A DNA stretch of 64,000 bases from Aldersonia sp. NBC_00410 (lineage in GTDB: Bacteria > Actinomycetota > Actinomycetes > Mycobacteriales > Mycobacteriaceae). The notes beneath the pieces were generated by a model. That model made no database searches and had not been told where the DNA came from. It was given only the letters and a program-made list of their open reading frames with translations. A program made the translations under genes and the position numbers. Shown here piece after piece: positions 44,626 through 53,236 of the stretch. The first letter of the stretch is position 1. Each line of letters begins with the position of its first letter. The DNA lies in assembly GCF_026342035.1 (NCBI RefSeq), contig NZ_JAPENM010000011.1, positions 32,989 through 96,988 on the forward strand, in the 5' to 3' direction.

Positions 44626-46252
44626 GATCGCCGGCCACCGCGGACTGCGACGATCGATCGGCGGCCGCGGCGGGCGGTGGCGGGGCCTGCGGACGCGTCG
44701 CCCGCAGCCGGAGGGGATCGACGGTGCGCAGCGAGAGCGCCGCAACGACAGCCGCGAACGTCGCCAGGGCAACGTGCAGCGGGTTGTAGAGTCCGATCGA
44801 GCCGTCCGGCTGGAACACGAGCATCAGCCAGGTGGACACCCCGACCAGGGTCATCAGCGTCGGGGTGGACAGGGCGAAGCCGGCGCCGAGGGCGAGTGGC
44901 CACGAGTAGTACCAAGGCAGCGCGGCGGGCGACAGCACCACAATGGCGCAGAAGGCGATCAAGATCCCGAGCACGGCCTCGCGTTCGGTGCGGCGGAACC
45001 GCCACCACGCCCAGGCCAGCACGCCGAGCAGGGCGATGCCGCACAACATCCGGGTGACGTCGAGGACAGGTCCGAGCGCGAGCGGGGTGAACCAGGTGAC
45101 AATGTGCGCGAGGATCGTCGGCAGCGACAGCCAGTTGATGATCTTCGCCGAGCCGGACAGCGCCGTCAGCCAGCCGATGCCGACGCCGGCGATCACCGAG
45201 GCCACGACAAACACCGCGGCGAAGACGGCGACACCCAGCGCGGCGGTGCGCGCGAACAACGCGACCGGATGTGGGAGCGGCCCCTCGCCACGTTCGGCTC
45301 GCCGCTCGCGTTCGTGCTGCATCCAGATCCATACGATGAACGGCAACGCGATTCCGGCGGTCGCCTTGATCGCGACACCGATCGCGACGAGTCCGATACC
45401 GGCGACATGATGCCGCTCCAGGACGAGCGCGATGCCTGCGGCCATCAGACCGACCATCAGCATCTCGTTGTGCACGCCGCCGATGAGGTGGATCAGCACC
45501 AGCGGATTGAGCACTGCCAGCCACAGCGCGACCGCCGGTTTGCCACCGAGGTGGCGGGCCAGATGCGGAACCGCCCACATCATCAGAGCCAGGCCGGGCA
45601 GCATCGTCAGGCGCAACAGCAATGTGCCACCGATCACGCTGTCGCCGGTGATCGAGGTGATCGCGCGGCCCAGCAGCAGGAAGACCGGGCCGTAGGGGGC
45701 CGTCGTCGTGGTCCAGACATTGCTGACGTTGTCCAGCAGAATGCCGGGGTTGGCGACCGGTCCCACCGCGTACGGGTCGAAGCCGTCGCGCAGCAGTGCG
45801 CCCTGCGCCAGATAGGAGTAGGCGTCGCGGCTGAACATCGGCACCGCGAAGAGCAGCGGGAACAGCCAGATACCGACGATGGCGCGTAGTTCGTTGAGGG
45901 TGACGCCGCCGGCGATGGTGGTCCGGCCCAGCCGCACCCAGGCGGCGATCATGAGCAGTACGCCGACCCAGACCATCAGCGACGACAGCACCAACCCGTG
46001 GCCGAAGCGCAGCCAGGACAGGTGCGCGGCCTCGAGTACCGGGTCGCGACGGCGCACGCTGCCCGCGCCGAAGCCGCCGAACGTGATCATCATCGCGCCG
46101 AACAGGCCGAGCACGGCGTGGTGTCCCTCGGGACTCCGGACGAAATCGGCGACGGTACCCAGCCGGGACCGGAATCGGCCGGCCGACTTGATCGGCTCCG
46201 CGGCGCGCCCGTTGGAGGCGCTGGTTTCCGACGTCGTCGACGAGAGGGACAT
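44618..46252 (-). CDS. mptA: Alpha-(1->6) mannosyltransferase MptA-like
   Basis: The 544-aa protein has about 13 membrane segments and the GT-C pattern (SRDAYSYLAQGALLRDGFDP with Asp and Tyr near the first outside loop), followed by AVGPVANPG. In M. tuberculosis MptA (Rv2174) extends the mannan core of lipomannan using polyprenyl-phosphate-mannose. The position next to pknL/Rv2175c and idsA2 matches, but here it is flanked by crtI and crtB, so a conserved wall-lipid gene is embedded in the pigment operon. GGGAGG lies about 12 nt before the ATG. Confidence 0.85.
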   Translation of the reverse strand: MSLSSTTSETSASNGRAAEPIKSAGRFRSRLGTVADFVRSPEGHHAVLGLFGAMMITFGGFGAGSVRRRDPVLEAAHLSWLRFGHGLVLSSLMVWVGVLLMIAAWVRLGRTTIAGGVTLNELRAIVGIWLFPLLFAVPMFSRDAYSYLAQGALLRDGFDPYAVGPVANPGILLDNVSNVWTTTTAPYGPVFLLLGRAITSITGDSVIGGTLLLRLTMLPGLALMMWAVPHLARHLGGKPAVALWLAVLNPLVLIHLIGGVHNEMLMVGLMAAGIALVLERHHVAGIGLVAIGVAIKATAGIALPFIVWIWMQHERERRAERGEGPLPHPVALFARTAALGVAVFAAVFVVASVIAGVGIGWLTALSGSAKIINWLSLPTILAHIVTWFTPLALGPVLDVTRMLCGIALLGVLAWAWWRFRRTEREAVLGILIAFCAIVVLSPAALPWYYSWPLALGAGFALSTPTLMTLVGVSTWLMLVFQPDGSIGLYNPLHVALATFAAVVAALSLRTVDPLRLRATRPQAPPPPAAAADRSSQSAVAGDHD

Positions 46253-46375
46253 AGCGCTGCTTGCCTCCCGACGTCGTTTGGGCGAGGCCGGTCGAGTGAC
46301 CGGTCGAGCCCACAGCTTAGTTGGTGTGGTCGGAAATGACGTTCAAGCGTCGTCTCTCCTTTGCCACTGTCGCTG

Positions 46376-47923
46376 CTAGGGCCGGGCACGCGGGCCGCCG
46401 ACCCGCGCGGCGGCGAGCTTTCCGGAAAGCAGCGCGGTGGGTACGCCGACCCCCGGTGTGGTTCCGCAACCCGCGAGAACGACATTGTCCGCGGTAGGGA
46501 CGAGGTTACGGGTCCGGAACGGCCCGGTCTGCCGGAACAGATGTGCTGCGGAGAACGGGCTGCCGGCGATCATGCCCTGCGCCTGCCAGGTATGTGGAGT
46601 GTCGAGGTGGTCGACGGTGAAATGCTCCGCGATACCGATGTAGCCGCGCGCCTCGAGGACGCCGAGCACCTCGCGGATGTAGGCAGGCCCGAGCGCGGTC
46701 CACTCCAGCGGCGCGCTCTCCAAGTTAGGGCACGGTGCGAGTACCGAGAGCGGCTCGTGCCGAGTGCCGCCTGTTGGGCTCCCGCGCTCGATGTACTGAC
46801 CCGGATCGGTGCACGCCGGGCGCGTGATCAGCAACGACGGATCCGACATCGGCCGGCCGCGGCCCCGGCGGGCGGTGATCTCGGCGAACGTCGAATCCCA
46901 GGCGGCGCCGAAATCGATGACGTGATGCGCCTGCCCCGGCCAGCGGGCGCTGACCTCGATCGGGACGGTGCCCAGCGCGACCACCGCGGATGGTGAGGCA
47001 CGCAGTCGGCGGCGCCGCGGGACGCCGAGCCCGGGCAGCGCACCCAGGTCGGCGGTGGCGATCACCGTGTCGCAGTCGATCCGGGCGCCTTCGGTCGTCG
47101 TGATGCCGCGCGCGCGACGGCCCTCGAAATCGATGCGCGCCACGTCGGTGCGCAGTTCGAGCTTGCCGCCGGCCGCGACGAACGCCGCGGCCATCGACCG
47201 CGCGATCGCCCGCATGCCGCCGACCGGGAAATACACCCCGAGGCAGGTGTCCATATGCGGGATCGCGGCGTACACGGCGAGCGCCTCGGCGGGCGCGACG
47301 CCGGCGTAGAGCGCCTGAAAGGTGAACAACCGGGCCAGCGCCGGGTCTTTCAGGAAGCGTCCGATCTGCGGGCCGAGCCGGCCGAAGCCGCCGAGCCTGG
47401 CGAGTCGGCCCAGGTCGGCGAGCGCGGCGCGGGAGTTGACCAGGTCGAGCGGCGAATCGAAGTTCGCGTCCAGGAAGCGCGTGTACTCGGCGTCGAACAC
47501 CTCGCCGAGCCAGCCGCGCAGCCGTCGGTAGGAGGTGGCTTCGCCGGCACCGCAACTGCGCTCGACCTCGGCCGCCATCGCGTCCGGGCCGCCGTAGACC
47601 TCGATGACGCGGCCGTCGTGGAACCGCGCGTGGTAACCCGGTTCGATCCGCTCGATGCGCAGCGGCTCCGGTCCGGTGGCCGGGGTGGTGCCGACGGCCG
47701 CCAGCGCATCGGTGATCAGCTCGGGCATGGTCAGCACGGTCGCGCCGTTGTCCATCTCGTAGTCCGGGCCGCGGAAAACTCCGACCCGCCCGCCGGGATG
47801 GTCGGCCCGTTCGACGACGGTGACCTCGTGCCCGGCGCCGCGCAGATACAGCGCCGCCGCCAGCCCGGACAACCCGGCTCCGATGATCAGCACATGGTCG
47901 GTGGGACCGGTGACGGTGCGCAT
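46376..47923 (-). CDS. crtI: Phytoene desaturase
   Basis: CrtI introduces double bonds into phytoene to give lycopene. The 515-aa flavoprotein has an N-terminal Rossmann motif (VLIIGAGLSGLAAALYLRGA), HPGGRVGVFRG and the C-terminal CrtI signature (NVVLAGCGTTPGVGVPTALL). The ATG overlaps the idsA2/crtE stop (TGATG), so they are translated together. Expected length and motifs are intact. The number of desaturation steps cannot be read from the sequence. Confidence 0.9.
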   Translation of the reverse strand: MRTVTGPTDHVLIIGAGLSGLAAALYLRGAGHEVTVVERADHPGGRVGVFRGPDYEMDNGATVLTMPELITDALAAVGTTPATGPEPLRIERIEPGYHARFHDGRVIEVYGGPDAMAAEVERSCGAGEATSYRRLRGWLGEVFDAEYTRFLDANFDSPLDLVNSRAALADLGRLARLGGFGRLGPQIGRFLKDPALARLFTFQALYAGVAPAEALAVYAAIPHMDTCLGVYFPVGGMRAIARSMAAAFVAAGGKLELRTDVARIDFEGRRARGITTTEGARIDCDTVIATADLGALPGLGVPRRRRLRASPSAVVALGTVPIEVSARWPGQAHHVIDFGAAWDSTFAEITARRGRGRPMSDPSLLITRPACTDPGQYIERGSPTGGTRHEPLSVLAPCPNLESAPLEWTALGPAYIREVLGVLEARGYIGIAEHFTVDHLDTPHTWQAQGMIAGSPFSAAHLFRQTGPFRTRNLVPTADNVVLAGCGTTPGVGVPTALLSGKLAAARVGGPRARP

Positions 47924-49032
47924 CAGGCCGTCCTCCGGGTGGCGGAGCGCGCCATCGCGCGAAGGTGCCGCTTCGCCGCCACTGTGGCGCTGCTGTGCTC
48001 CACGGCGGCGAGGCCGCGCGCGGTGAGTTCGGCGATCCGCCGCTCCACCTCGTCGACCGCCCCCAGCTCGTTGAGCACGGTGCGCAACTCATCGACCTGC
48101 GCGTCGGTCAGGTCGGTACCGATACGGCGGCGCAGCAAAGCGGCGGCTTCGGGGGAGCGCTCGTCGGCCCGCTGCAGCGCGATCGCGAAGAGCACGGTGC
48201 GTTTGCCGTCGCGCAGATCGTCCCCGGACGGCTTGCCGGTCGTCGCCGGGTCGCCGAACACCCCGAGCAGGTCGTCGCGCAGCTGGAACGCGATCCCGAC
48301 ATCGGTGCCGTACTGCCGGTAGGCCGCGATCAGTTCGTCCGGTGCGCCCGCGAGCGCGGCACCGATGTGCAGCGGTCGTTCGATCGTGTAGGACGCGGTC
48401 TTGAAGCGGTCGATCCGGATCGCCGCCTCGACCGTTTCGTCGCCTCTCGATTCTCCGGTGATGTCGAGTAGCTGACCGCCGAGGACCTCGGTGCGCATCG
48501 CCGACCACACCGGCGCCAACCTGGCAGCCGCCGCCGACGGGAGACCGGCTTCGCGCACCATGTCGTCGGACCAGGCCAGCGCGACATCGCCGAGCAGGAT
48601 CGCGACCGCATCGCCGTACCGCGACGACGTGCCGGTCCAGCCGTCGCGGGCATGGCGACCAGCGAAGGTGACATGCACGGTCGGGTGGCCTCGGCGGGTC
48701 GCGGAGGCGTCGATGATGTCGTCGTGCACGAGTGCGCAGGCCTGCACAAGTTCGAGCGCCGCACACACCTTCAGCACCGCGCGCGCCGTCGGTCCGTCGG
48801 GATCGCCACCGGCACCGAGCCACCCCATCCAGGCGAAGGACGGGCGGATGCGTTTGCCGCCGCGCAGCACGAACTGCTCGAGCTCGTCGACCGCCGCCAC
48901 GAATTCGCCGCCGACCCCCTGGACGAGGTCACGGCGCGAGGCGAAGAAGTCGGCGAGTTCGGATTCGACCGCGGACGGAAGGGCGGCCGGGTCGGCTGTC
49001 GCTGCCGCCGAAAGGCTTGGTCCGATACTCAG
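47923..49032 (-). CDS. idsA2: Geranylgeranyl-diphosphate synthase (IdsA2/CrtE), likely CTG start
   Basis: This prenyltransferase elongates isoprenyl diphosphates. It has the first Asp-rich motif in ALVHDDIIDASATRRG and the second in AFQLRDDLLGVFGD, plus GGKRIRPSFAW. It sits where M. tuberculosis has idsA2 (next to metF and mptA) and overlaps crtI, so it probably supplies GGPP to crtB/crtI. The start is unusual: GGAGG lies 5 nt before CTG 49032, while the only standard upstream start, GTG 49104, lacks a ribosome-binding site and lies in the metF promoter. GTG near 48900 would cut into the fold. Confidence 0.87.
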   Translation of the reverse strand: MSIGPSLSAAATADPAALPSAVESELADFFASRRDLVQGVGGEFVAAVDELEQFVLRGGKRIRPSFAWMGWLGAGGDPDGPTARAVLKVCAALELVQACALVHDDIIDASATRRGHPTVHVTFAGRHARDGWTGTSSRYGDAVAILLGDVALAWSDDMVREAGLPSAAAARLAPVWSAMRTEVLGGQLLDITGESRGDETVEAAIRIDRFKTASYTIERPLHIGAALAGAPDELIAAYRQYGTDVGIAFQLRDDLLGVFGDPATTGKPSGDDLRDGKRTVLFAIALQRADERSPEAAALLRRRIGTDLTDAQVDELRTVLNELGAVDEVERRIAELTARGLAAVEHSSATVAAKRHLRAMARSATRRTA

Positions 49033-49106
49033 GGCTGCCTCCGCGGCGAGTCGATGGGGTCGCTGTTCACGATAGTGCGGACGCTCGGCGGGGGACCGAG
49101 GCACTT

Positions 49107-49112
49107 TATGCT
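49107..49112 (+). promoter_or_regulatory. -10 element, leaderless-type, for metF
   Basis: TATGCT ends 6 nt before the GTG at 49119, and there is no Shine-Dalgarno sequence. Confidence 0.5.
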
Positions 49113-49118
49113 GGGGCC

Positions 49119-50132
49119 GTGAACTCCGATTCCGACACCTGCGGCACGCCGCCGGTCGGCACCGCCGCACCGCAGCCGATCCGGGGCCGCGCCAGCGCGG
49201 GCTGGGTGTCATCGACACCGTCCGTGGTGGAGCGCCTGGCGTCCGCGGAGTGCGGTCGGGTGCCGTTTTCGGTGGAGTTCTCGCCACCGCGTGACGAGGC
49301 CGCGGAGGCCCGATTGTGGCGTGCGGTACGCGAATTCGAGCGTATGCGTCCGGCGTTCGTGTCGATGACCTACGGCGCGGGCGGATCGACGCGCGACCGG
49401 ACGGTGCGCGTCACCGGACAGATCGCGACCGAGACCACGCTGCTGCCGGTTGCGCACCTCACCGCGGTGGAGCACACCGTGGATGAGTTGCGTGCGCTCG
49501 TCGGGGCATACGCGGACTGTGGGGTGCGCAATATCCTGGCGCTGCGTGGCGACCCGCCGGGGGACCCGCTTGGCGAGTGGATCACCCATCCCGATGGTGT
49601 CGAGTACGCCCACGAGCTGGTCAGCCTGGTTCGCGACCTGGGCGATTTCCATGTCGGTGTCGCGTCGTTCCCGGAGGGCCATTACCGCTCGCCCGACCTC
49701 GACCACGACACCGAGTTCCTGTGCGCCAAGCTCCGCGCCGGTGCGGAGTACTCGATCACCCAGATGTTCTTCGACGTTGAGCACTTTCTGCGGTTGCGGG
49801 ACCGGGTCACCGCGTGCGACGCCGAACAGGGCGCGAAACCGATCATTCCCGAGCTCATGCCCATTACTTCGTTGCGGTCGGTCCGGCGGATGGTCGAGCT
49901 GTCCGGTTCGCACCTGCCCAGCGCCCTCGAAGAGCGGTTGACCCGCGCGGCCGGCGACGGACCACAAGAGAACCGCGCGGCGGTGCGGGAGATCGGCATC
50001 GAACTCGCCACCGAGATGGGCGAGCGCCTCATCGCCGAGGGTGCGCCGTGCCTGCACTTCATCACGCTCAACTTCGCCAGGGCCACGAGCGAGGTACTGG
50101 CCAACCTGGGGCTCGGCGCAGCAACCGTCTGA
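49119..50132 (+). CDS. metF: Methylenetetrahydrofolate reductase
   Basis: MetF reduces 5,10-methylene-THF to 5-methyl-THF for methionine synthesis. The 337-aa TIM-barrel protein has FSVEFSPPRDEAAEARLW (catalytic Glu), SMTYGAGGSTRDRT, ILALRGDPPGDP and SITQMFFDVEHFLRLRDRV. The first 30 residues are poorly conserved. The GTG at 49119 is chosen because a TATGCT box fixes the probable transcript start at that codon. It is divergent from idsA2, only 86 bp apart. Confidence 0.92.
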   Translation: MNSDSDTCGTPPVGTAAPQPIRGRASAGWVSSTPSVVERLASAECGRVPFSVEFSPPRDEAAEARLWRAVREFERMRPAFVSMTYGAGGSTRDRTVRVTGQIATETTLLPVAHLTAVEHTVDELRALVGAYADCGVRNILALRGDPPGDPLGEWITHPDGVEYAHELVSLVRDLGDFHVGVASFPEGHYRSPDLDHDTEFLCAKLRAGAEYSITQMFFDVEHFLRLRDRVTACDAEQGAKPIIPELMPITSLRSVRRMVELSGSHLPSALEERLTRAAGDGPQENRAAVREIGIELATEMGERLIAEGAPCLHFITLNFARATSEVLANLGLGAATV

Positions 50133-50163
50133 TCTGGACCCGTCCGACTGCCGGGGAGGTGCA

Positions 50164-50580
50164 ATGGCTCGCACCCGCCGCGCGCGCGTGCAGGACGTGC
50201 ACGACCTCGCGCTCGGGATGCCACACGTCACGGTCGAGTGGATCTCCGACGATCGTCCGGTGTACCAGGTCGGCCGTAAGTCGTTCGTGTTCTTCCGCAA
50301 CCCCCGGCCGGATGCGAAGGACCCGGAGACCGGCGAGCGCTATCCCGACGTGATCGTGTTCTGGGTGCCGTCCGTGGACGACAAACAGGCACTGATCCAG
50401 GACGAATCGACGCCGTTCTTCAGCACGCCGCATTTCAACGGACACCTCTCGGTGCTGTGCCGGGCAAGCCGGATCGGCGAGCTGAGCCGCCGGGAACTCG
50501 CGGAGGTGATCGAGGACGCGTGGCTTTCCCGGGCGTCCGCCCGACGGGGCGCGAACTGGCTTGCCGCCAACGAGCGCTAG
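50164..50580 (+). CDS. MmcQ/YjbR-family DNA-binding-like protein
   Basis: The 138-aa protein has the MmcQ/YjbR (double-stranded-DNA-binding fold) pattern: ARVQDVHDLALGMPHVTVEW, GRKSFVFFR and the C-terminal SRRELAEVIEDAWLSRA with conserved Trp. Family members are small and mostly uncharacterised. GGGGAGGT precedes the ATG with good spacing. It follows metF by 31 bp, so it may be co-transcribed, and is convergent with the GT2 gene (4-nt overlap). Confidence 0.82.
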   Translation: MARTRRARVQDVHDLALGMPHVTVEWISDDRPVYQVGRKSFVFFRNPRPDAKDPETGERYPDVIVFWVPSVDDKQALIQDESTPFFSTPHFNGHLSVLCRASRIGELSRRELAEVIEDAWLSRASARRGANWLAANER

Positions 50581-51707
50581 ACCGGTCGCCCGCGCCAGCG
50601 GGTCGCGCCGCGCCGATGCGCCCGGTGCGATCGCACGGTGAGCGCCAGGTAGGCGGCGATCGACACCGGATGGGACAGCGCCACGGCGAGGTCGGTGCGA
50701 CGCAGCGGAGCCGCGGTTTCCATGGACCGGGCCGACACACGCGACGAGACGGCGGCCGCGTAGCCGATGGCGCCCCAGACGCGCACCCGGCCGTGGCCGC
50801 ACAGCGCCACGGCGGGCGGCAGCAGGTCGACGAAAACCAGCGCCGCGGCCACCGCCAGGCTGCCCGCCGCACCGCCGTAGGCCGACCACAGCCAGCGTGT
50901 ATAGCCCGCGTCGAGCTCGGCTGAGCCGCGGTACATCCGGCACCGGACGAGGTCACCGGCGGGCAGCGCCGCGGTGTGCGCCCCCGAGCGGCGCAGGGCG
51001 CGGGCCAGCGCGAGATCCTCGGTCAGACTCGCCGCGACCGCCGCGTGTCCGCCGATCCGGTGGTACTGCGCGGCGTCGAACACCAGAAACTGCCCACACG
51101 CGACGGCCATCGAAGGACGTCGCGACCGGTTGGCGACCGGCATCGGCAACAGCGCCGCCCACGACCAGCACAGCAGCGGCTGCACCAGCAGCTCGGCCGC
51201 GGAACCGGCCAGTTGGTGCGGCCACGGCGAGAGCAGCGCCACTGCGCTGGTGCGCAGCGCCAGGGCGGCGGACGCCAGCGCTTCCGGTGCCAGCCGCACA
51301 TCGGCGTCGAGAAATACCAGTACGCCGTCCGGTACATCGGCCAGCGCGGCGAGCCGGTCGCACGCGGACTGCTTGCCGACCCAGCCGGCCGGCGGTGCCT
51401 CGGTGTGCCGGTACAGCGCGAACCGGTCGTCGTCGCCGATCGCGGCGCGGGCAACGCCGAAGGTGTCGTCGGTCGAGTCGTCATCGAGGATCAGCACCCG
51501 CAGGTCGGCCACATCGCGCTGTGCGCGCAGGTCGGCGATGAGCGCGGGCAGTCGGCTGCTTTCGTTGCGCGCCGGAATGCAAACCGTAACGGGACCGGGA
51601 GCGGAGCCCGGCGCGGCCGCGGCGAGCCGCGGGAACGCGTAACGGTTGTACAGCGTGAGCCCGGCCCGAGCCAGGGCCAGCAGCGTCGCCGCGCGGACCG
51701 GTAGCAC
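50577..51707 (-). CDS. Membrane GT2 glycosyltransferase, probable carotenoid glycosyltransferase (CruG-like)
   Basis: The 376-aa protein has an N-terminal helix, a GT2 domain with VTVCIPARNESSRLPALI, LDDDSTDDT and the DxD-type FLDADVRLA, the acceptor-side TEDLALARAL, and C-terminal membrane helices. CruF and a GT2 enzyme (CruG) act in pairs in cyanobacteria to hydrate and then glycosylate carotenoid ends. Here cruF lies one gene away on the same strand, so a carotenoid acceptor is likely, though a lipid acceptor is possible. GTG 51707 overlaps the lppM TAG by 1 nt. Confidence 0.7.
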   Translation of the reverse strand: MLPVRAATLLALARAGLTLYNRYAFPRLAAAAPGSAPGPVTVCIPARNESSRLPALIADLRAQRDVADLRVLILDDDSTDDTFGVARAAIGDDDRFALYRHTEAPPAGWVGKQSACDRLAALADVPDGVLVFLDADVRLAPEALASAALALRTSAVALLSPWPHQLAGSAAELLVQPLLCWSWAALLPMPVANRSRRPSMAVACGQFLVFDAAQYHRIGGHAAVAASLTEDLALARALRRSGAHTAALPAGDLVRCRMYRGSAELDAGYTRWLWSAYGGAAGSLAVAAALVFVDLLPPAVALCGHGRVRVWGAIGYAAAVSSRVSARSMETAAPLRRTDLAVALSHPVSIAAYLALTVRSHRAHRRGATRWRGRPV

Positions 51708-52429
51708 TACGCGTCTTCGGTTTGCCGTTCGGCGGTGCGCCGGGAGGGTCGCGGGGGGCGGGGATTGCGGTTCATGTAGGCCAGCGCGGCCACGATCGCC
51801 GCGACCCCGAGCGTCACCCCGCCCATGATGCCTGCCCAGCCGGCGAAGCTGCGGGTACTCGGATCGGCGTACTTGACCTCGGCCCGCAGCGTGCTGACAT
51901 CACCGGGAGCCAGCTTCCAGGAGACGATCGAGTCGCCCTCCCTCGTGCCGTTCGTGGTGGCCACCCGGGCCGGGAACGCGATGGTGAACTGCACATCGGA
52001 GCCCTGCGTCGGCACCGATTTCAGGTCCACCTTGCCGTCGAGGGTGACCAAGTCCCCGGACCGCTGCAACTGGATCTGGAAGGTTCCGGAGTTCTCGGCG
52101 GACAGCTGTCCGAGCTGCTCCACGTCACCGAATGTGAGATCGGAGAAGAACGCCTGCGCGCCGACGTACCCGTCCTGGCTGTAGGGCTGAACGCGCACCT
52201 TCGAGGTGAGCGAGTCCGGCACGACGAGTTCGGGTCCCTTGTCGTTCTCGTCCGCGGGCACCGTGGCCGCGACGATCTGGCCGGACACTCGGTCATCGGC
52301 CGAAACGCCCATCGACACCTGGACGCGCAGGCAGCCGGACAGCAGCGGAATCAGGAGGACGAGTGCGGCGAGCGACGCGACGCGTGCGGCGCGCCGGGAT
52401 CGGGGCTGAGTCGGCTGCACATCGGCCAT
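51707..52429 (-). CDS. lppM: Lipoprotein LppM
   Basis: The 240-aa protein has a lipoprotein signal peptide ending LLSGC (lipobox), a beta-rich outer domain (VQVSMGVSADDRVSGQIVAA ... SWKLAPGDVSTLRAEVKY) and a C-terminal membrane helix followed by an Arg/Pro tail. M. tuberculosis LppM (Rv2171) affects phagosome maturation, and its fold may bind PIM/lipoglycan lipids (recalled). It sits between cruF and the GT2 gene, again a conserved envelope gene inside pigment genes. Confidence 0.88.
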   Translation of the reverse strand: MADVQPTQPRSRRAARVASLAALVLLIPLLSGCLRVQVSMGVSADDRVSGQIVAATVPADENDKGPELVVPDSLTSKVRVQPYSQDGYVGAQAFFSDLTFGDVEQLGQLSAENSGTFQIQLQRSGDLVTLDGKVDLKSVPTQGSDVQFTIAFPARVATTNGTREGDSIVSWKLAPGDVSTLRAEVKYADPSTRSFAGWAGIMGGVTLGVAAIVAALAYMNRNPRPPRPSRRTAERQTEDA

Positions 52430-52462
52430 GGTGCCAGAGTTTCCGGCGTGCAGGCGTGATCC

Positions 52463-53236
52463 TCACCCGGTGCGGCGGCGCAGCCTGACGAGCAGGGGGA
52501 CACCGAGCACACCCATTCCAATCAACCCGTAGAGCGCCGACCACCGCAGCTCCGGTCCGAGGAACACCGCGTGTGCCAATGCCGAGCCGAGCCAGGTCCA
52601 CAGGAACAGCGCGATCGGCACCGCGCGCGACGTGGGTGGACGGGCGCTGCGCGCGGCTGCGGCAATGCCGCCGGCCATCACGGCAGCGACCACGAACCAG
52701 CCCAGATAGTTCGTCACCGGGATGCCGTCGACACCGGGCAGCGCGGGCGCGGTCGAGCACCACTGCCATTGGCCGTCGTGCACCATCTGCGGATCGAGGT
52801 AGAGATCCCACCCGACGGCACCGATCGCGGTGAGCGCGGTCTGCGCCGGAACCGTGCGGGCGACGACGGTGGCCACCACCCACACCGGGTAGATGCCGGC
52901 GGTCCAGGCCAGCGGGACGACGAGCGGGACGCCGGCCACCGCCGGTCCGAGCCGGTCGCTCGCGTAGTCGTAGCAACCGAACGGGACGCCGGTCGCGACG
53001 CCGACGATTTCGGCGCCCAGCCCGATACCGGCGGTGAGCAGCAACAGCGACACGGCGAACCGCCCACCGCGCTGAACGGCGGCATCGCTGAGCGCGGCCG
53101 CGGCGCCGAGCAGTACCACCGCGGTCGTCACCAGGTCGCGTGTGGATCCGGACGTCAACGGGTAGCAGATCTGGGCGAGCACCGCGCCGAGCGCGAGGAC
53201 GATCGGCAGCTTCGCGGTGCCCGCAGGGCTGTTCAC
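52463..53236 (-). CDS. cruF: Carotenoid 1',2'-hydratase CruF
   Basis: The 257-aa membrane protein belongs to the carotenoid biosynthesis (DUF422/CruF) family, which adds water to the 1',2' double bond of a psi end group. It has about seven hydrophobic segments and the family blocks FGCYDYASDRLGP, AIGAVGWDLYLDPQMVHDG and WVW/WQWCSTAPALPGVDGIPVTNYLGWF (cited in part). The GTG overlaps the stop of the upstream CrtO-like gene (GTGA). CruF produces the hydroxyl that a following glycosyltransferase can use. Confidence 0.85.
   Translation of the reverse strand: MNSPAGTAKLPIVLALGAVLAQICYPLTSGSTRDLVTTAVVLLGAAAALSDAAVQRGGRFAVSLLLLTAGIGLGAEIVGVATGVPFGCYDYASDRLGPAVAGVPLVVPLAWTAGIYPVWVVATVVARTVPAQTALTAIGAVGWDLYLDPQMVHDGQWQWCSTAPALPGVDGIPVTNYLGWFVVAAVMAGGIAAAARSARPPTSRAVPIALFLWTWLGSALAHAVFLGPELRWSALYGLIGMGVLGVPLLVRLRRRTG

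Noticed and set aside
44561..45889. 442-aa ORF antisense to mptA
   Set aside because: Low-complexity Gln/Arg/His composition and overlap with a real membrane protein gene.
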